Shown: positions 1 through 8,728, counted from the stretch's first letter. The stretch is DNA of 64,000 bases from Bacillus_AB infantis_B (GCF_008180445.1 NZ_VTER01000008.1:132647-196646); one strand, 5' to 3'. A program made the numbers and translations. Notes: a model not told the origin generated them from the sequence alone.

Positions 1-1
1 G

Positions 2-436
2 GTCAATGTTTCCAAAGTCCTCCAGGATGTTTGTGTACTTCTTGATACACAGGCCATTATGCAGAATATCAGCATTACAGCAGTCCATCAGGATGCATTG
101 CCAAAGATCAGGGGAAATGAAAAAGAGCTGAAGCAAGTTTTCATCAATATGGTGAAAAACGCGATTGAAGCAATGGACAACGGAGGGACAATCCTGATTG
201 AGACGGGGATGGAAGGAAAAAATCTGCTCGTCAAAATATCCGATCAGGGAAAAGGGATACCGGAGAAGCAGCTTAATAAAATGGGAGAGCCGTTTTACAC
301 TACAAAGGAAAAGGGGACAGGCCTGGGGGTCATGGTCAGCTTCAGGATCATTGAAAACCACAAAGGCACTCTCAATTATGCAAGTATTGAAGGGAAAGGG
401 ACAACAGCAGAAATCCGTATCCCCTGCATTCAATAA
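2..436 (+). CDS. Sensor histidine kinase, C-terminal part (cut by window edge)
   Basis: The frame is open from base 2, so the 5' end lies outside the window; 144 residues are visible. They form a HATPase_c ATP-binding domain: N box (FINMVKNAIEAM), G1 box (DQGKGIP), F box (GEPFYTTKEKGTGLG) and a final strand ending EIRIP. The sequence resembles the ATPase domain of the KinE-like kinase at 53183-55069, which points to the Bacillus sporulation-kinase type. The substrate regulator cannot be told from this fragment. The gene converges on the B12/PAS cluster with only 10 bases between stop codons and no clear U-tract terminator. Confidence 0.9.
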   Translation, partial: VNVSKVLQDVCVLLDTQAIMQNISITAVHQDALPKIRGNEKELKQVFINMVKNAIEAMDNGGTILIETGMEGKNLLVKISDQGKGIPEKQLNKMGEPFYTTKEKGTGLGVMVSFRIIENHKGTLNYASIEGKGTTAEIRIPCIQ

Positions 437-446
437 AGGCAGGCTC

Positions 447-1051
447 TCAGTCTATTAAAGAGTCTGCCGCTGACATCATATCCAATAGATTTTTCTGGAT
501 CCGCTCCAAATACTCCGCTTTTCCATGTTCGATGGCAAGAGGCTGAAGGATGTTGATCAGATCGATTGATTCAGAAGCTGAATGGCTTATGCTTTTCAGC
601 TTCTTTTTATGTTCGATTGACATTAGTTTTTCCTGCGCATTGCTGCTTACTTCAAAAAGGAAGGGATTACGCTGGCCCAGCGGCTTCAATTCTGCCGGCT
701 GCAGGGATGAAAGCCTGTTTCGGAGCATGGCCAGATGATGCTGAACCTCCAGGAGGTTTGAAGATATGGGGGCGCAGCATACATAGATGAGCTTGTTTTC
801 AGGAATGCGGGAATAATAGATATTGAAAAGTTCAACTGCATTTCCAGAGGTGCGCAGATTAACTTCAATCATTTCTCCGCTTTTTTTCTCGGGCATGCTG
901 AATACTTTTTCAAGGCTGTCCTGGTCAGCAAGCTGGATAAAGCTGATGCAATAGGGGAATCTATTTTCAGCTGCTTCAGAAGCGAATACAATTTTCCGTC
1001 TATGTCCAATATAAAAAAAGGGATTGGCAGCAAATCTAATTCAGTTTTCAT
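447..1051 (-). pseudogene. PAS-like small regulatory protein, interrupted by a -1 frameshift
   Basis: The first frame starts at 1051 and reads MKTELDLLPIPFFILDIDGK, typical of a PAS domain start. Around base 1000 the sensible reading moves to another frame, continuing IVFASEAAENRF...DSLEKVF and then through the residues from 896 to the stop at 447. On the minus strand the switch lies in GGAAAATTGTATTC; one more A in the A-run would restore GGA AAA ATT GTA TTC (G K I V F). The intact product would be about 200 residues: a PAS-like half and a helical C-terminal half ending LLDMMSAADSLID. It lies just downstream of the B12-binding gene on the same strand, probably in one operon. Whether the shift is real or a sequencing error cannot be decided from one sequence. 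Confidence 0.7.
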
Positions 1052-1111
1052 GTATAATGCCTCCTTTTTGGTAAAATGACAGCCTGCAGGATCTGCAGGC
1101 TGATAACTGTA

Positions 1112-1768
1112 TTATATGGCAATCTCTTTAGACTGGCTTAAAATCCAGGGCTCCAGATCTTCCAATTTCTTAATTAGAACGGTTTCTTTGCTGCAAAAGG
1201 GTGTAAAATCATAGCGGTTGATCAGTCTGCTGCCTACCAAAATCTTTGGATGGAATGAGAGCTGTTCAAGTTCTTCTATATATTTCTTCAACAAAGGAAG
1301 ATGGTGGGTCAGTGACAAAGAGATGCCGATAACATCCGGCTTCCATTTTTCCGCACTGTTCAAGGCATATTCCAATGGAAGGCTGGCACCGAGATTTTTT
1401 ACTTCCCATCCATTTTCTTTGAATATGGAAGCTGTCATCTTAAGCCCGAGATAATGCTGTTCGCCTTCGGGGCAAAAAAGAAGGGCTTTTCTTCCCTGTG
1501 CTGCTTGCTGGCCTTTTTCATAAGAGTATTTGGCTAGAATGTAATCACATATTCCAGTCGCAAGATGTTCATCCGCCACAGTTACGAGATCCTTTTGCCA
1601 TAGCTCTCCGATATAATGCATACTCTCGCTCAGCAAATGTTCAAATATATAGCAGGATTGATAGTCTTTATAATCATATTCCTGGATAATGGCCCAGCTT
1701 CCGTAAATATCGCCTTTCAACAGGTAACTGGCAAGCTCCTTGGCTGCTGCTGAATACAATGATATCAA
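1112..1768 (-). CDS. Stand-alone cobalamin-binding protein with Wx9EH photoreceptor signature
   Basis: A 218-residue protein with two parts. Residues about 1-85 form a helical B12-binding cap (B12-binding_2 type) containing W57, E67 and H68, exactly the W-x9-E-H spacing that marks the light-sensing cap of CarH-type proteins. Residues about 93-215 form a Rossmann-like B12-binding domain with E103-x-H105-x-x-G108, a variant of DxHxxG in which H105 would be the lower cobalt ligand. There is no MerR-type DNA-binding domain, so output must go through a partner. The Shine-Dalgarno (CAGGAGTT on the minus strand) sits just before the ATG at 1768. It shares a strand with the broken PAS gene and is divergent from the 122-residue ORF at 1882. 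B12 binding is well supported; light sensing is inferred from the motif. Confidence 0.8.
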   Translation of the reverse strand: MISLYSAAAKELASYLLKGDIYGSWAIIQEYDYKDYQSCYIFEHLLSESMHYIGELWQKDLVTVADEHLATGICDYILAKYSYEKGQQAAQGRKALLFCPEGEQHYLGLKMTASIFKENGWEVKNLGASLPLEYALNSAEKWKPDVIGISLSLTHHLPLLKKYIEELEQLSFHPKILVGSRLINRYDFTPFCSKETVLIKKLEDLEPWILSQSKEIAI

Positions 1769-1819
1769 CTCCTGTTAAGATATAATTGTGACCGATGTCC
1801 CAAAAACATTCTGTTATTG

Positions 1820-1831
1820 ATAGTATACTAT
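1820..1831. promoter_or_regulatory. 12-bp palindrome in the divergent intergenic region
   Basis: ATAGTATACTAT is a perfect palindrome in the 113-bp gap between the B12-binding gene (minus) and the 122-residue ORF (plus). It contains TATACT on both strands, so it could serve as a -10 element or as an operator. No convincing -35 accompanies it on the plus strand. Confidence 0.35.
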
Positions 1832-1881
1832 ATATGAGAATAGAAATCGCGTTCACGGCAAAATTATAGAGGAGGCCCAAG

Positions 1882-2250
1882 ATGGAAAAACATGATAAAG
1901 ATAGAATCGTCAAAAAGCTTTTTGAGCGCTTCTATGAAGAGTTCCCATCCCTTGAGAAATTCGGGGAATCAGGAAAGAAGAGGACAGAAGAAGATATAAA
2001 TTATCATTTTCAATATTTGGAAACCGCCTATAAGCTGGAAAGCATCCAAATTTTCACCGATTACAGCAAGTGGCTCCAGGATATACTCACTTCCAGGGGA
2101 CTCGATTCTTTTTATCTGGTGCTGAATTTTAAATGGCTGATTGAAGAGATGAATGAGACAGATGCTGAGGAGAAAAACTTTTACATTCAAGCTCTTGAAG
2201 AAGGCATAAAGGTCCTTGAAGCTTTGGAAGCAGAGGGAAGCCAGGCCTAG
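1882..2250 (+). CDS. Small helical protein beside the B12 sensor, family not recognised
   Basis: A 122-residue acidic, mostly helical soluble protein without signal peptide or membrane segment. It contains FGESGKKRTEEDINYHFQYL followed by FTDYSKWL and SRG. I recall similar FGE-G-RT-ED-YHxxYL-DYxxW patterns at the N-terminus of bacterial sensory proteins but cannot name the family securely. The start is an ATG preceded by GAGGAGGCCC. It is transcribed divergently from the B12-binding gene, from which only 113 bp separate it, so it may be a signalling partner; that is inference. Transcription ends at the hairpin at 2267-2299. Confidence 0.75.
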   Translation: MEKHDKDRIVKKLFERFYEEFPSLEKFGESGKKRTEEDINYHFQYLETAYKLESIQIFTDYSKWLQDILTSRGLDSFYLVLNFKWLIEEMNETDAEEKNFYIQALEEGIKVLEALEAEGSQA

Positions 2251-2266
2251 AGGCAAAATTAACAAC

Positions 2267-2299
2267 AAGAAAGCCCGCCGGTTTCCCGGCGGGCTTCTT
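2267..2299. terminator. Bidirectional intrinsic terminator
   Basis: AAGCCCGCCGG - TTTC - CCGGCGGGCTT forms a GC-rich stem between two convergent genes, with short A- and T-rich flanks on both sides. Confidence 0.8.
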
Positions 2300-2309
2300 C
2301 TGTGCCTGA

Positions 2310-5300
2310 TTATTTAGCGTTGATGTTCAGCTTGCCTCCAGCTGTCTCCCTTGTTTCATTTCCATAATCGTCCGTCACCTTGACTTCAATTTCTGCGCCA
2401 GGGGCTTTGACGTTCTTCGTTGCTGTATAGTAGCCCACATAATGGCCATCCGACGTTTCCATCATCGGAAGCTCCACAGCATTTGTCAGCTGTCCGCCGG
2501 TATTTGTCAGCGGCATTCTGATGGAGAACACAGCTTTCAGGCCTGGTTCACTGTCAAATTCAATTTTGACGCTTTCGCCTGATTTCAGATCTTTATTATC
2601 TTCCGGCAGCAGGTTCTCAATGACAGGTGCTGTGTATTTAGCAAACACTGTCACTTTTTTGTTTGTCTTGTTTTTTGCCTTGTCCTGAGCAGTGACAGTG
2701 ATGATATTTTCACCTTCGTTCAAAAGGATCCTTAATGAATAGGCCCCGTCCTGGACTGAAGCTTTTTTCCCGTTGACTTTTACCCAATCAAGGTTTGCAT
2801 CTGCAACAGTACCTTCGACAGTAACTGTTTCCTTATTTGTTTTTAAGCTGTCAGCAGGAGAGGTAATTGTCAGTTCAGGTTTTTCCGTATCCACAATGAC
2901 CTTTACAGGGGCGGAAGAATCAGTTGTCCCGCTGTCAGTGGCAGCTTTGGCAGTCAGGATATTTTCTCCCTCGTTCAATTCAGCTTCTACAGTAAATTTC
3001 CCGGAGTCGTCTGCTGTTGTTTCCGCAGCCTTTTCACCGTTAATGTACAGGTGGACCGCTGTGGATGGGGCAGAATTTCCTTCAATCACTGCCTGTTTCT
3101 GCTTTGTGATGGTCCCGTCGGCAGGCGATGTGATAACTGGGGCACTCACTTCGTAGTCCACTGCAGCCCGTATCATATAATTGCCTTCTTCTGCCGGCAC
3201 TGGTGACCAGGCACCGCCGACCAGCTGCCAGCTCCGCCCTGCATTCGGACCGTCTTCATCCGTAGCAAGGCCCGGGGTATTTGGGTTTGGAGCTGATTGG
3301 ATATAGACCATGTAAAAATCGCCAGTGACCATGATGCCTTTGTCTCTTAAATCAACACGGGTCCATTCACCGTTTCTTAAAGCAGATGCCTCAAATGGCC
3401 CGGCAAGTTTTTTCCCGGGTGCACCGTCAGGACCGCTTGCGTCATAGACAGCAACCTGGAATTCCGTTCCTCCAGGCACCGGCCATTCTGTGTCCCAGAA
3501 GCGGAAAATTCCGCCGGTGACCATTGCGCTGTTCTGGCCATTTTCAAGTGACATTTTCACCGCCCAGCCGTTTCCGGCATCATAAAATGCTCTTGCATTT
3601 TCTGCTGTTCCGTCGTCATACCCGATTTCACCAGGATAGCCGATGAATGGCCTCAGCTGGATATTTTGCTCGGCACTTGAACTGCCTTCGATTGTTATTT
3701 CAACTTCTTCGCTATAGTAGGATGGAGCCACAACCTTTAAGGTGTATGTTCCTTCATAGGCTGTTAGCGAATATTGTCCATTCTCATCCGCGTAGACTGG
3801 TTCAACAGCCGCATCCTCGATTAGCATAACCATTGCTCCCGGTACAGGCTCGCCCGTCAATTCGTTTGTAATAATCCCTGTAACGCTTCCTTCCGGAATT
3901 TCTTCCAGTACAAAATTTGCTGAAGCCTCTCCGTCTTCAGGGATATTGACGCTTTGTGACTCTGACCGGAACCCGTAAGCCTCTGCCTGCACCGTATAAG
4001 TGCCGGATGCGTGGGTCATTTCATAGGAACCATCCTGCGGATCTGTAAAGACTGAACGTCCTGTCTCCAATACGGTGACTTCCGCATTTACAGGAAGTAA
4101 TGCAGGGGATGGGGCAGAACCATTTTCCTGCTCTTTTTTCCCTTGCTCTTTTTCAGGAACAATTTTGGCAGGGTCGATTTGCTTTTTAGCTGACACTGCC
4201 GGCCCGGATGGCCCGGCTGTACCGGTTTTTCCAAGCTGGGCTTTCTTGGATGGTGCGTTAGGTGCATCAGACAGGGACACATCGTCCAAATACCAGCCTT
4301 GCTTTTGGACTGAGCTGTCAGTTGTAACATTGAAGGCAATATAGATGCGCTGGCCGGCATATTCGCTCAGATCGACTTCACCGTCAATCCATCCGGCTGT
4401 ATTGCCGTTGACCCTCAGTTTTTGGGTCCAATTCTCCATATCTGTTGAAACAAAAACATGGCCATAATCATAGCGGTTCTCCAGCTCGTGCCATTGTTTG
4501 AATTGCAGATAGGCATTGCCTTCGCCAAGATCAACCGGCGGCATGAGGAGGGTCATATTAGCTGAGTTGGCATAGTTTCCTCCAAGAGCGGTCGCATAGA
4601 CTTTCTCACCTGATGAGGCATTTCCCGGGCCGGATGCCGGCGCTCCCCATTCCCAGCTGTCATTTGTTCCATATGAAGTCCAGCCTGCAGGCAGGGATTC
4701 AAAATCCTGGCTGTATCCCGTGCTGATCCCCGGGATGACATTTACTTCAAATGTTTCAGATTCGGCGCTGTTACCGCCGAAATCCGCAGCTTTCCACTGA
4801 TAGGAAAGAGAGGGTTCCTGGATAACCTCCCCAGGGATGACTGCCTCATAGACGCCATTAGTAAAACTGCCAGAAACTCTCTCTGCTCCAACAGCAGCAG
4901 TGCTTCCGTCAGACTTGACATACTCAAGAACTACGTTTGTAACACTGATGTTATCAGAAACCTCTGCGCGGACAGCGAGGTCCATACCGGCATATGTTTC
5001 AGCCGGTGCATCATGTGAAATGGATGGCGCTTCTTCATCATCTCCTTCTTTGGAAACCTGGCCCTTTAACTTGCCCAGGCCGGAAACGACGGAAGAGACG
5101 GCATCGAACACATTGACAAGTCCATGGCCATAGCCGTTATTCGGTACATTCGGGAATGTGGAATCTGTAAGCGGTACAGCAGTTGCTGACAGGATTTCTT
5201 CAATCTCATCTACTGTCAGGCTTGAGTCTGCCTGCCTCACCAAAGCTGCAGCCGCAGCTACGTGAGGGCCTGCCATGGAAGTTCCGTTCCAGCCTCCTTC

Positions 5301-6638
5301 ATAGCCTGAACCCGGAACAGACGAACGGATATTTACCCCTGGTGCTGCAATGTCCGGCTTGATTTCTTCATATGGCGAAGGCCCTTGAAGAGAGAAAGAG
5401 CCCAGCCGGTTATTGATGTCTGTTGCCCCGGTAGTATAGGACTCTGGATAATTCCCTGGAGAGGCGACTGAACCAGGTCCTCCTGGATTGGTCAGTGTTG
5501 TATTTCCTGCTGAAAATTCCGGGAAGATCTCGGCTGCGCGCCATGACTGGACCATCGGACGGTACCATTCATCAAGTCCGGGTCCGCCGCCCCAGCTGTT
5601 ATTTACAACATCCGGAGCCTGTTCAGGGTGTGGTGTGCCATTGGCATCTTTAGGTGCAAGGATCCATTCCCCAGCCTCCAGAAGGTCGACATCTGACCCC
5701 CCGCTTGGGCTGAAAGCTTTTACAGCAATAAATTTGGCTCCTGGTGCAACTCCAATCTGGTTTGCACCGCCAGGATCGGAGCCGACCATAGTGCCGGTCA
5801 CGTGAGTGCCATGACCGTCGTCGTCATATGGGGAGGATTGTCCTCCTACTGCATCAAACCAGTTGTAAGTATGTGAAGGCTGATCAGGGTTTGAGGGATC
5901 ATAGCCGCGGTATTTTTCCTTTAGCGCGGGATGGTTCCACTGGACGCCTGTATCAATTGAGGCGACAACAGTCCCGGACCCGTCTATGCCCATGTCCCAG
6001 GCGGCTGGGGCACCGACCCTGTCTATGTTCCATTCAATGGAGCTGGTTTTATTGTCTGCTGTTTTTTCCATCTGGATGGAAGGCTTAGAGGCTTCTTTTA
6101 CAGGCTTATGAAGCTGTCTGGTCTCATTAGGAAGGATTTTGTCTACTTCTGGAAAGCTTGCAAGCTTTTCCATGACATCTTTAGTGGCTGTGACGGCAAT
6201 GCTGTTCACAATATAGAAGGATTTGCTATCTTTCGCTTTGCCGGCTTTTTCCTGCTGCTCAATATATTTTAGTACTCCGGCCTGTGTTTCGGCTGCAACG
6301 GCTCTTAAGGAGGAAACTACTGCAGATCTTTTCATGAATTTTGCCTTGGAGGAAGTTGCTTTATCAGCTGAAGCTTTTTTTGCTGCTTCTTGAGCGGCTT
6401 TTTTTGTGTCCGCCTGCTCTTTCATTTTTATAAGGAAGGTAACCTTGTCTTTTCCATCGAATTGATCAAGGAGCCTGCCCGGGATTTTGTTTTTTGAAGA
6501 CCCGGGCGAAGCTTTCTTCATCGAAACATGCGGAGACTTGCCGGCATCCGCCTGTGCTTGATAAGGACTAAGCAGCGGAATGATCAATAGTGCCGTGAGC
6601 AAGAGATATAGCCAGCGAAAATGCTTCTTGTTCTTCAT
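2310..6638 (-). CDS. bpr: Secreted S8 serine protease, bacillopeptidase F type
   Basis: A 1442-residue secreted subtilase, about the size of B. subtilis Bpr. In order: Sec signal peptide (LLLTALLIIPLLSPYQAQA, cut near residue 30); inhibitor-I9-like propeptide to about residue 180; peptidase S8 domain about 195-520 with catalytic Asp in ASIDTGVQWNHP, His in DDDGHGTHVTGT and Ser in GGWNGTSMAGPHVAAA; a long C-terminal part with a MAM/jelly-roll-like segment (YSQDFESLPAGW), carboxypeptidase-regulatory-like repeats (TGIITNELTGEPVPGA) and Ig-like repeats ending near LNINAK. No LPXTG is visible, so the protein is probably released or loosely attached. The start has AGGAGG about 9 bases upstream. It is monocistronic and ends at the bidirectional terminator. 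Expected role: extracellular protein degradation in stationary phase. Confidence 0.92.
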   Translation of the reverse strand: MKNKKHFRWLYLLLTALLIIPLLSPYQAQADAGKSPHVSMKKASPGSSKNKIPGRLLDQFDGKDKVTFLIKMKEQADTKKAAQEAAKKASADKATSSKAKFMKRSAVVSSLRAVAAETQAGVLKYIEQQEKAGKAKDSKSFYIVNSIAVTATKDVMEKLASFPEVDKILPNETRQLHKPVKEASKPSIQMEKTADNKTSSIEWNIDRVGAPAAWDMGIDGSGTVVASIDTGVQWNHPALKEKYRGYDPSNPDQPSHTYNWFDAVGGQSSPYDDDGHGTHVTGTMVGSDPGGANQIGVAPGAKFIAVKAFSPSGGSDVDLLEAGEWILAPKDANGTPHPEQAPDVVNNSWGGGPGLDEWYRPMVQSWRAAEIFPEFSAGNTTLTNPGGPGSVASPGNYPESYTTGATDINNRLGSFSLQGPSPYEEIKPDIAAPGVNIRSSVPGSGYEGGWNGTSMAGPHVAAAAALVRQADSSLTVDEIEEILSATAVPLTDSTFPNVPNNGYGHGLVNVFDAVSSVVSGLGKLKGQVSKEGDDEEAPSISHDAPAETYAGMDLAVRAEVSDNISVTNVVLEYVKSDGSTAAVGAERVSGSFTNGVYEAVIPGEVIQEPSLSYQWKAADFGGNSAESETFEVNVIPGISTGYSQDFESLPAGWTSYGTNDSWEWGAPASGPGNASSGEKVYATALGGNYANSANMTLLMPPVDLGEGNAYLQFKQWHELENRYDYGHVFVSTDMENWTQKLRVNGNTAGWIDGEVDLSEYAGQRIYIAFNVTTDSSVQKQGWYLDDVSLSDAPNAPSKKAQLGKTGTAGPSGPAVSAKKQIDPAKIVPEKEQGKKEQENGSAPSPALLPVNAEVTVLETGRSVFTDPQDGSYEMTHASGTYTVQAEAYGFRSESQSVNIPEDGEASANFVLEEIPEGSVTGIITNELTGEPVPGAMVMLIEDAAVEPVYADENGQYSLTAYEGTYTLKVVAPSYYSEEVEITIEGSSSAEQNIQLRPFIGYPGEIGYDDGTAENARAFYDAGNGWAVKMSLENGQNSAMVTGGIFRFWDTEWPVPGGTEFQVAVYDASGPDGAPGKKLAGPFEASALRNGEWTRVDLRDKGIMVTGDFYMVYIQSAPNPNTPGLATDEDGPNAGRSWQLVGGAWSPVPAEEGNYMIRAAVDYEVSAPVITSPADGTITKQKQAVIEGNSAPSTAVHLYINGEKAAETTADDSGKFTVEAELNEGENILTAKAATDSGTTDSSAPVKVIVDTEKPELTITSPADSLKTNKETVTVEGTVADANLDWVKVNGKKASVQDGAYSLRILLNEGENIITVTAQDKAKNKTNKKVTVFAKYTAPVIENLLPEDNKDLKSGESVKIEFDSEPGLKAVFSIRMPLTNTGGQLTNAVELPMMETSDGHYVGYYTATKNVKAPGAEIEVKVTDDYGNETRETAGGKLNINAK

Positions 6639-7300
6639 GAACCTATTCCTCCTCTTTTCTATTCATTTTTCATTACAGCAGCTTACAGCCCTCCTTTCTA
6701 TAAATTTTCCAGTTATGGCATTTCCTGCTGTGACACTTACTGTATCGGAAATAAAAGAATCAAGTTGTCGAAATATGATGGAAAAAGTACTCTTCTCGAT
6801 GAAATCATTCCATCATCCCAGCCGCTAAAACGCAGCTGGACAATTCTTAGGCCTTTTTCAATCCATTTTGCTGTAAAAAAGCAGGGAATTATATCCATAT
6901 GGTGATAAAAAGAGAGGCTGATGCTGAAAAAATAAGAGAATCAGATTATAAGAAGCAGATTTGAAAAAAATTTTTAAATAAGCATCAGCTAAATAGATTG
7001 CAGGATTTTAAAAGAGGGAGGGAGGAATATAGAAGAAATTGTAGAAAAAATAAGAAAAGCTGCCTGCAGCCTTGGAGACATTTTACGTAACCATACAGAA
7101 TCTGAGAAAGTTGCAGACATTTTGCATCATTTTATAAATAAGTTTGAAAATGATGCTTTGTCTCTACTTTTCCTGTCAAGGGCAGGAGAAAAGATGCAGG
7201 TAAGGCCTGTCCTCCAATAAAAAAAATAAAAAATATGAATGGGGGCTGTTTCCTTTTCTGCTGTCAATCGTCTAACTATGTGCAAGAGGGGGCGCCTACA
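6639..7300. other. 662-bp AT-rich gap with an ATG-less open frame
   Basis: This gap separates bpr (minus) from the sigma gene (plus). Near 6650 lies the bpr Shine-Dalgarno. A purine-rich GGGAGGGAGGAAT at 7017-7028 is followed by a frame open from 6993 to a stop at 7218-7220, reading IEEIVEKIRKAACSLGDILR... and ending RPVLQ. There is no ATG, GTG or TTG; only ATA (7029) or ATT (7038) would lie after the Shine-Dalgarno. It may be a decayed small gene, a non-canonical start or chance. A weak ECF-like pair (TGTTTC 7247, CGTCTA 7269, 16 bp apart) lies just before the sigma gene. Nothing else is recognised. Confidence 0.3.
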
Positions 7301-7828
7301 ATGAATAAAGTTTCTGCAGAAACGTTTGAGAGCATCTATTACGAATACAGCGATAAAATCTACGGATATATCTTCATGTATGTAAACAATAAAGAAATAG
7401 CAGAAGACCTGACTCAGGATACGTTTATAAAAGCTTATAAGCATTTCCACCAATTCAATGGCGAGTCCCATATCTTCACCTGGCTTGTGAGGATCTCAAG
7501 AAATGTAGCCATTGATTATATCCGGAAGAGGAACCGGTTTAAGTTCTTTTCCATTGAAAAATATCAATTTGATTCAGGTCATGACACACCAGTGGAAATA
7601 ATGGTCAAAGGTGAAAAAACAGCCAGGCTCTATGATGCCATCCATGCACTGAAGCTGAGCTACCAGGAAGTCCTTATCCTCCGGAAGATCAAGGAATTTT
7701 CAATCAAGGAAACAGCACAGGTCCTGGGATGGAATGAGAACAAAGTGAAAATAACCACATCCAGGGCAATGGCTGCCCTGAAAAAAGAAATGGAAAAAAG
7801 GGGGGATACCCTTGAAGGAGTTATTTGA
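7301..7828 (+). CDS. ECF-like RNA polymerase sigma factor
   Basis: A 175-residue sigma-70 family protein when started at the ATG at 7301, which follows AGAGGGGG; a longer frame from 7235 has an unlikely Cys-rich start. Region 2 covers residues about 10-75 (AEDLTQDTFIKAYKHFHQF, FTWLVRISRNVAIDYIRKR) and region 4 about 115-165 (YQEVLILRKIKEFSIKETAQVLGW). No region 1 or 3 is present. It overlaps the next gene by 17 bases, as sigma/anti-sigma pairs often do. Its regulon is unknown; an ECF of the SigX/SigV/YlaC size class is likely, but no orthologue is assigned. Confidence 0.85.
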   Translation: MNKVSAETFESIYYEYSDKIYGYIFMYVNNKEIAEDLTQDTFIKAYKHFHQFNGESHIFTWLVRISRNVAIDYIRKRNRFKFFSIEKYQFDSGHDTPVEIMVKGEKTARLYDAIHALKLSYQEVLILRKIKEFSIKETAQVLGWNENKVKITTSRAMAALKKEMEKRGDTLEGVI

Positions 7829-8432
7829 AGATACGATATCATTTGAAAAGCTTGATGATATTCCCCGTTCCAAAATGCAGAAGGACCGTTCCTTCAAAAA
7901 GATTATGGAAGCTGCAGAACCCGGGAGGCTTGAGAAAATACAGGTCAGGCAGTTCCCTTGGGTGAAGGGACCTCTTTTGACTGCAGCAGCGTTTTTTATT
8001 GCGGCTGTCTATTTTTACTCCCAATTCAGCATCCCGGATCAGGACAGCACTTTCGCTGAATTGAAGGAGCTGCCGATAGCGGATATCATTACAGCAGAAA
8101 CTGATTCGGAATACAGCTACATTACCAACGGCGTCAACATAGAGCTTAATGAATCCAGCTATGCCGAAAACCCTTTCATGAAAGCAATGATCAGGTCCAT
8201 GCTGCATGAATCGGCCCCAACCAATTATACTCCGGCAGAAAAGCCTTCATATGACGCTCTTGTAAGGTTTAAAGGGGGCGACACGCTTCAGCTGAAACTC
8301 TGGAATGTCAATGAGGTCATTTACTTCCGGGAGGAGAGCAGTAAAGAATTCTTTAAGGCTCCTGAAAAGTTATCCAGAAGCATTTTCAAAACCCTGAAAA
8401 AGGAAGGGTTCAGCTTAAAGAGAGCCGGATGA
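7812..8432 (+). CDS. Single-pass membrane protein, probable anti-sigma partner
   Basis: 206 residues: a basic cytoplasmic N-terminus of about 55 residues, one membrane segment (GPLLTAAAFFIAAVYFY, about 56-72) and an extracytoplasmic domain of about 130 residues. The topology and the 17-bp overlap with the sigma gene suggest an anti-sigma factor. The cytoplasmic part has no Cys and no HxxxCxxC motif, so it is not a classical zinc anti-sigma domain. The outer domain has no family I recognise. Translation is probably coupled to the sigma gene. A terminator follows at 8499-8537. Confidence 0.75.
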   Translation: MKELFEDTISFEKLDDIPRSKMQKDRSFKKIMEAAEPGRLEKIQVRQFPWVKGPLLTAAAFFIAAVYFYSQFSIPDQDSTFAELKELPIADIITAETDSEYSYITNGVNIELNESSYAENPFMKAMIRSMLHESAPTNYTPAEKPSYDALVRFKGGDTLQLKLWNVNEVIYFREESSKEFFKAPEKLSRSIFKTLKKEGFSLKRAG

Positions 8433-8498
8433 TGAAAAAGCAGTAAAGATGGGGAATTGAAGAGGCCGGCAGAAAGAGGCCAATTTAAATGCCAATAT

Positions 8499-8537
8499 GA
8501 AAAGGCACATGGGAGGGAAATGCCCGTGTGCCTTTTT
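8499..8537 (+). terminator. Intrinsic terminator after the sigma pair
   Basis: AAAGGCACATGGG and CCCGTGTGCCTTT pair across a short loop, followed by a T-run. Confidence 0.8.
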
Positions 8538-8714
8538 GTGTTTCCGTATGACATATATTCATACTGCAAAAGAGCCGGACTGGTACGTGAAACCATTTTT
8601 AGAAAAAAATTTTTAGACAATTTTCGATATTTTTTTTGAGAAGCAGGTTTAGAAGCAGAAGAAGCGGGTAGTTTTACAGTAAATTCCTTCTCGGAGTTAT
8701 GCACCGTTATGGAT

Positions 8715-8728
8715 CCTTTGCGCAAAGG
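8715..8728. promoter_or_regulatory. Candidate LacI-family operator
   Basis: CCTTTGCGCAAAGG is a perfect 14-bp palindrome with a central CG, the style of operator bound by LacI/MalR-type sugar repressors. It lies 54 bp before the start of the sugar-binding lipoprotein gene, where a repressor could block transcription. No repressor gene is adjacent, and the promoter in the surrounding AT-rich 8540-8780 stretch is not clear. Confidence 0.5.

Noticed and set aside
437..470. Weak hairpin between the kinase and PAS-like gene
   Set aside because: GGCAG-GCTCT and AGAG-TCTGCC pair loosely and no T-run follows; not called a terminator.
8588..8627. TGAAAC ... CGAT as an ECF promoter before the sugar importer
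   Set aside because: The spacing of about 30 bp is far too long for an ECF promoter.
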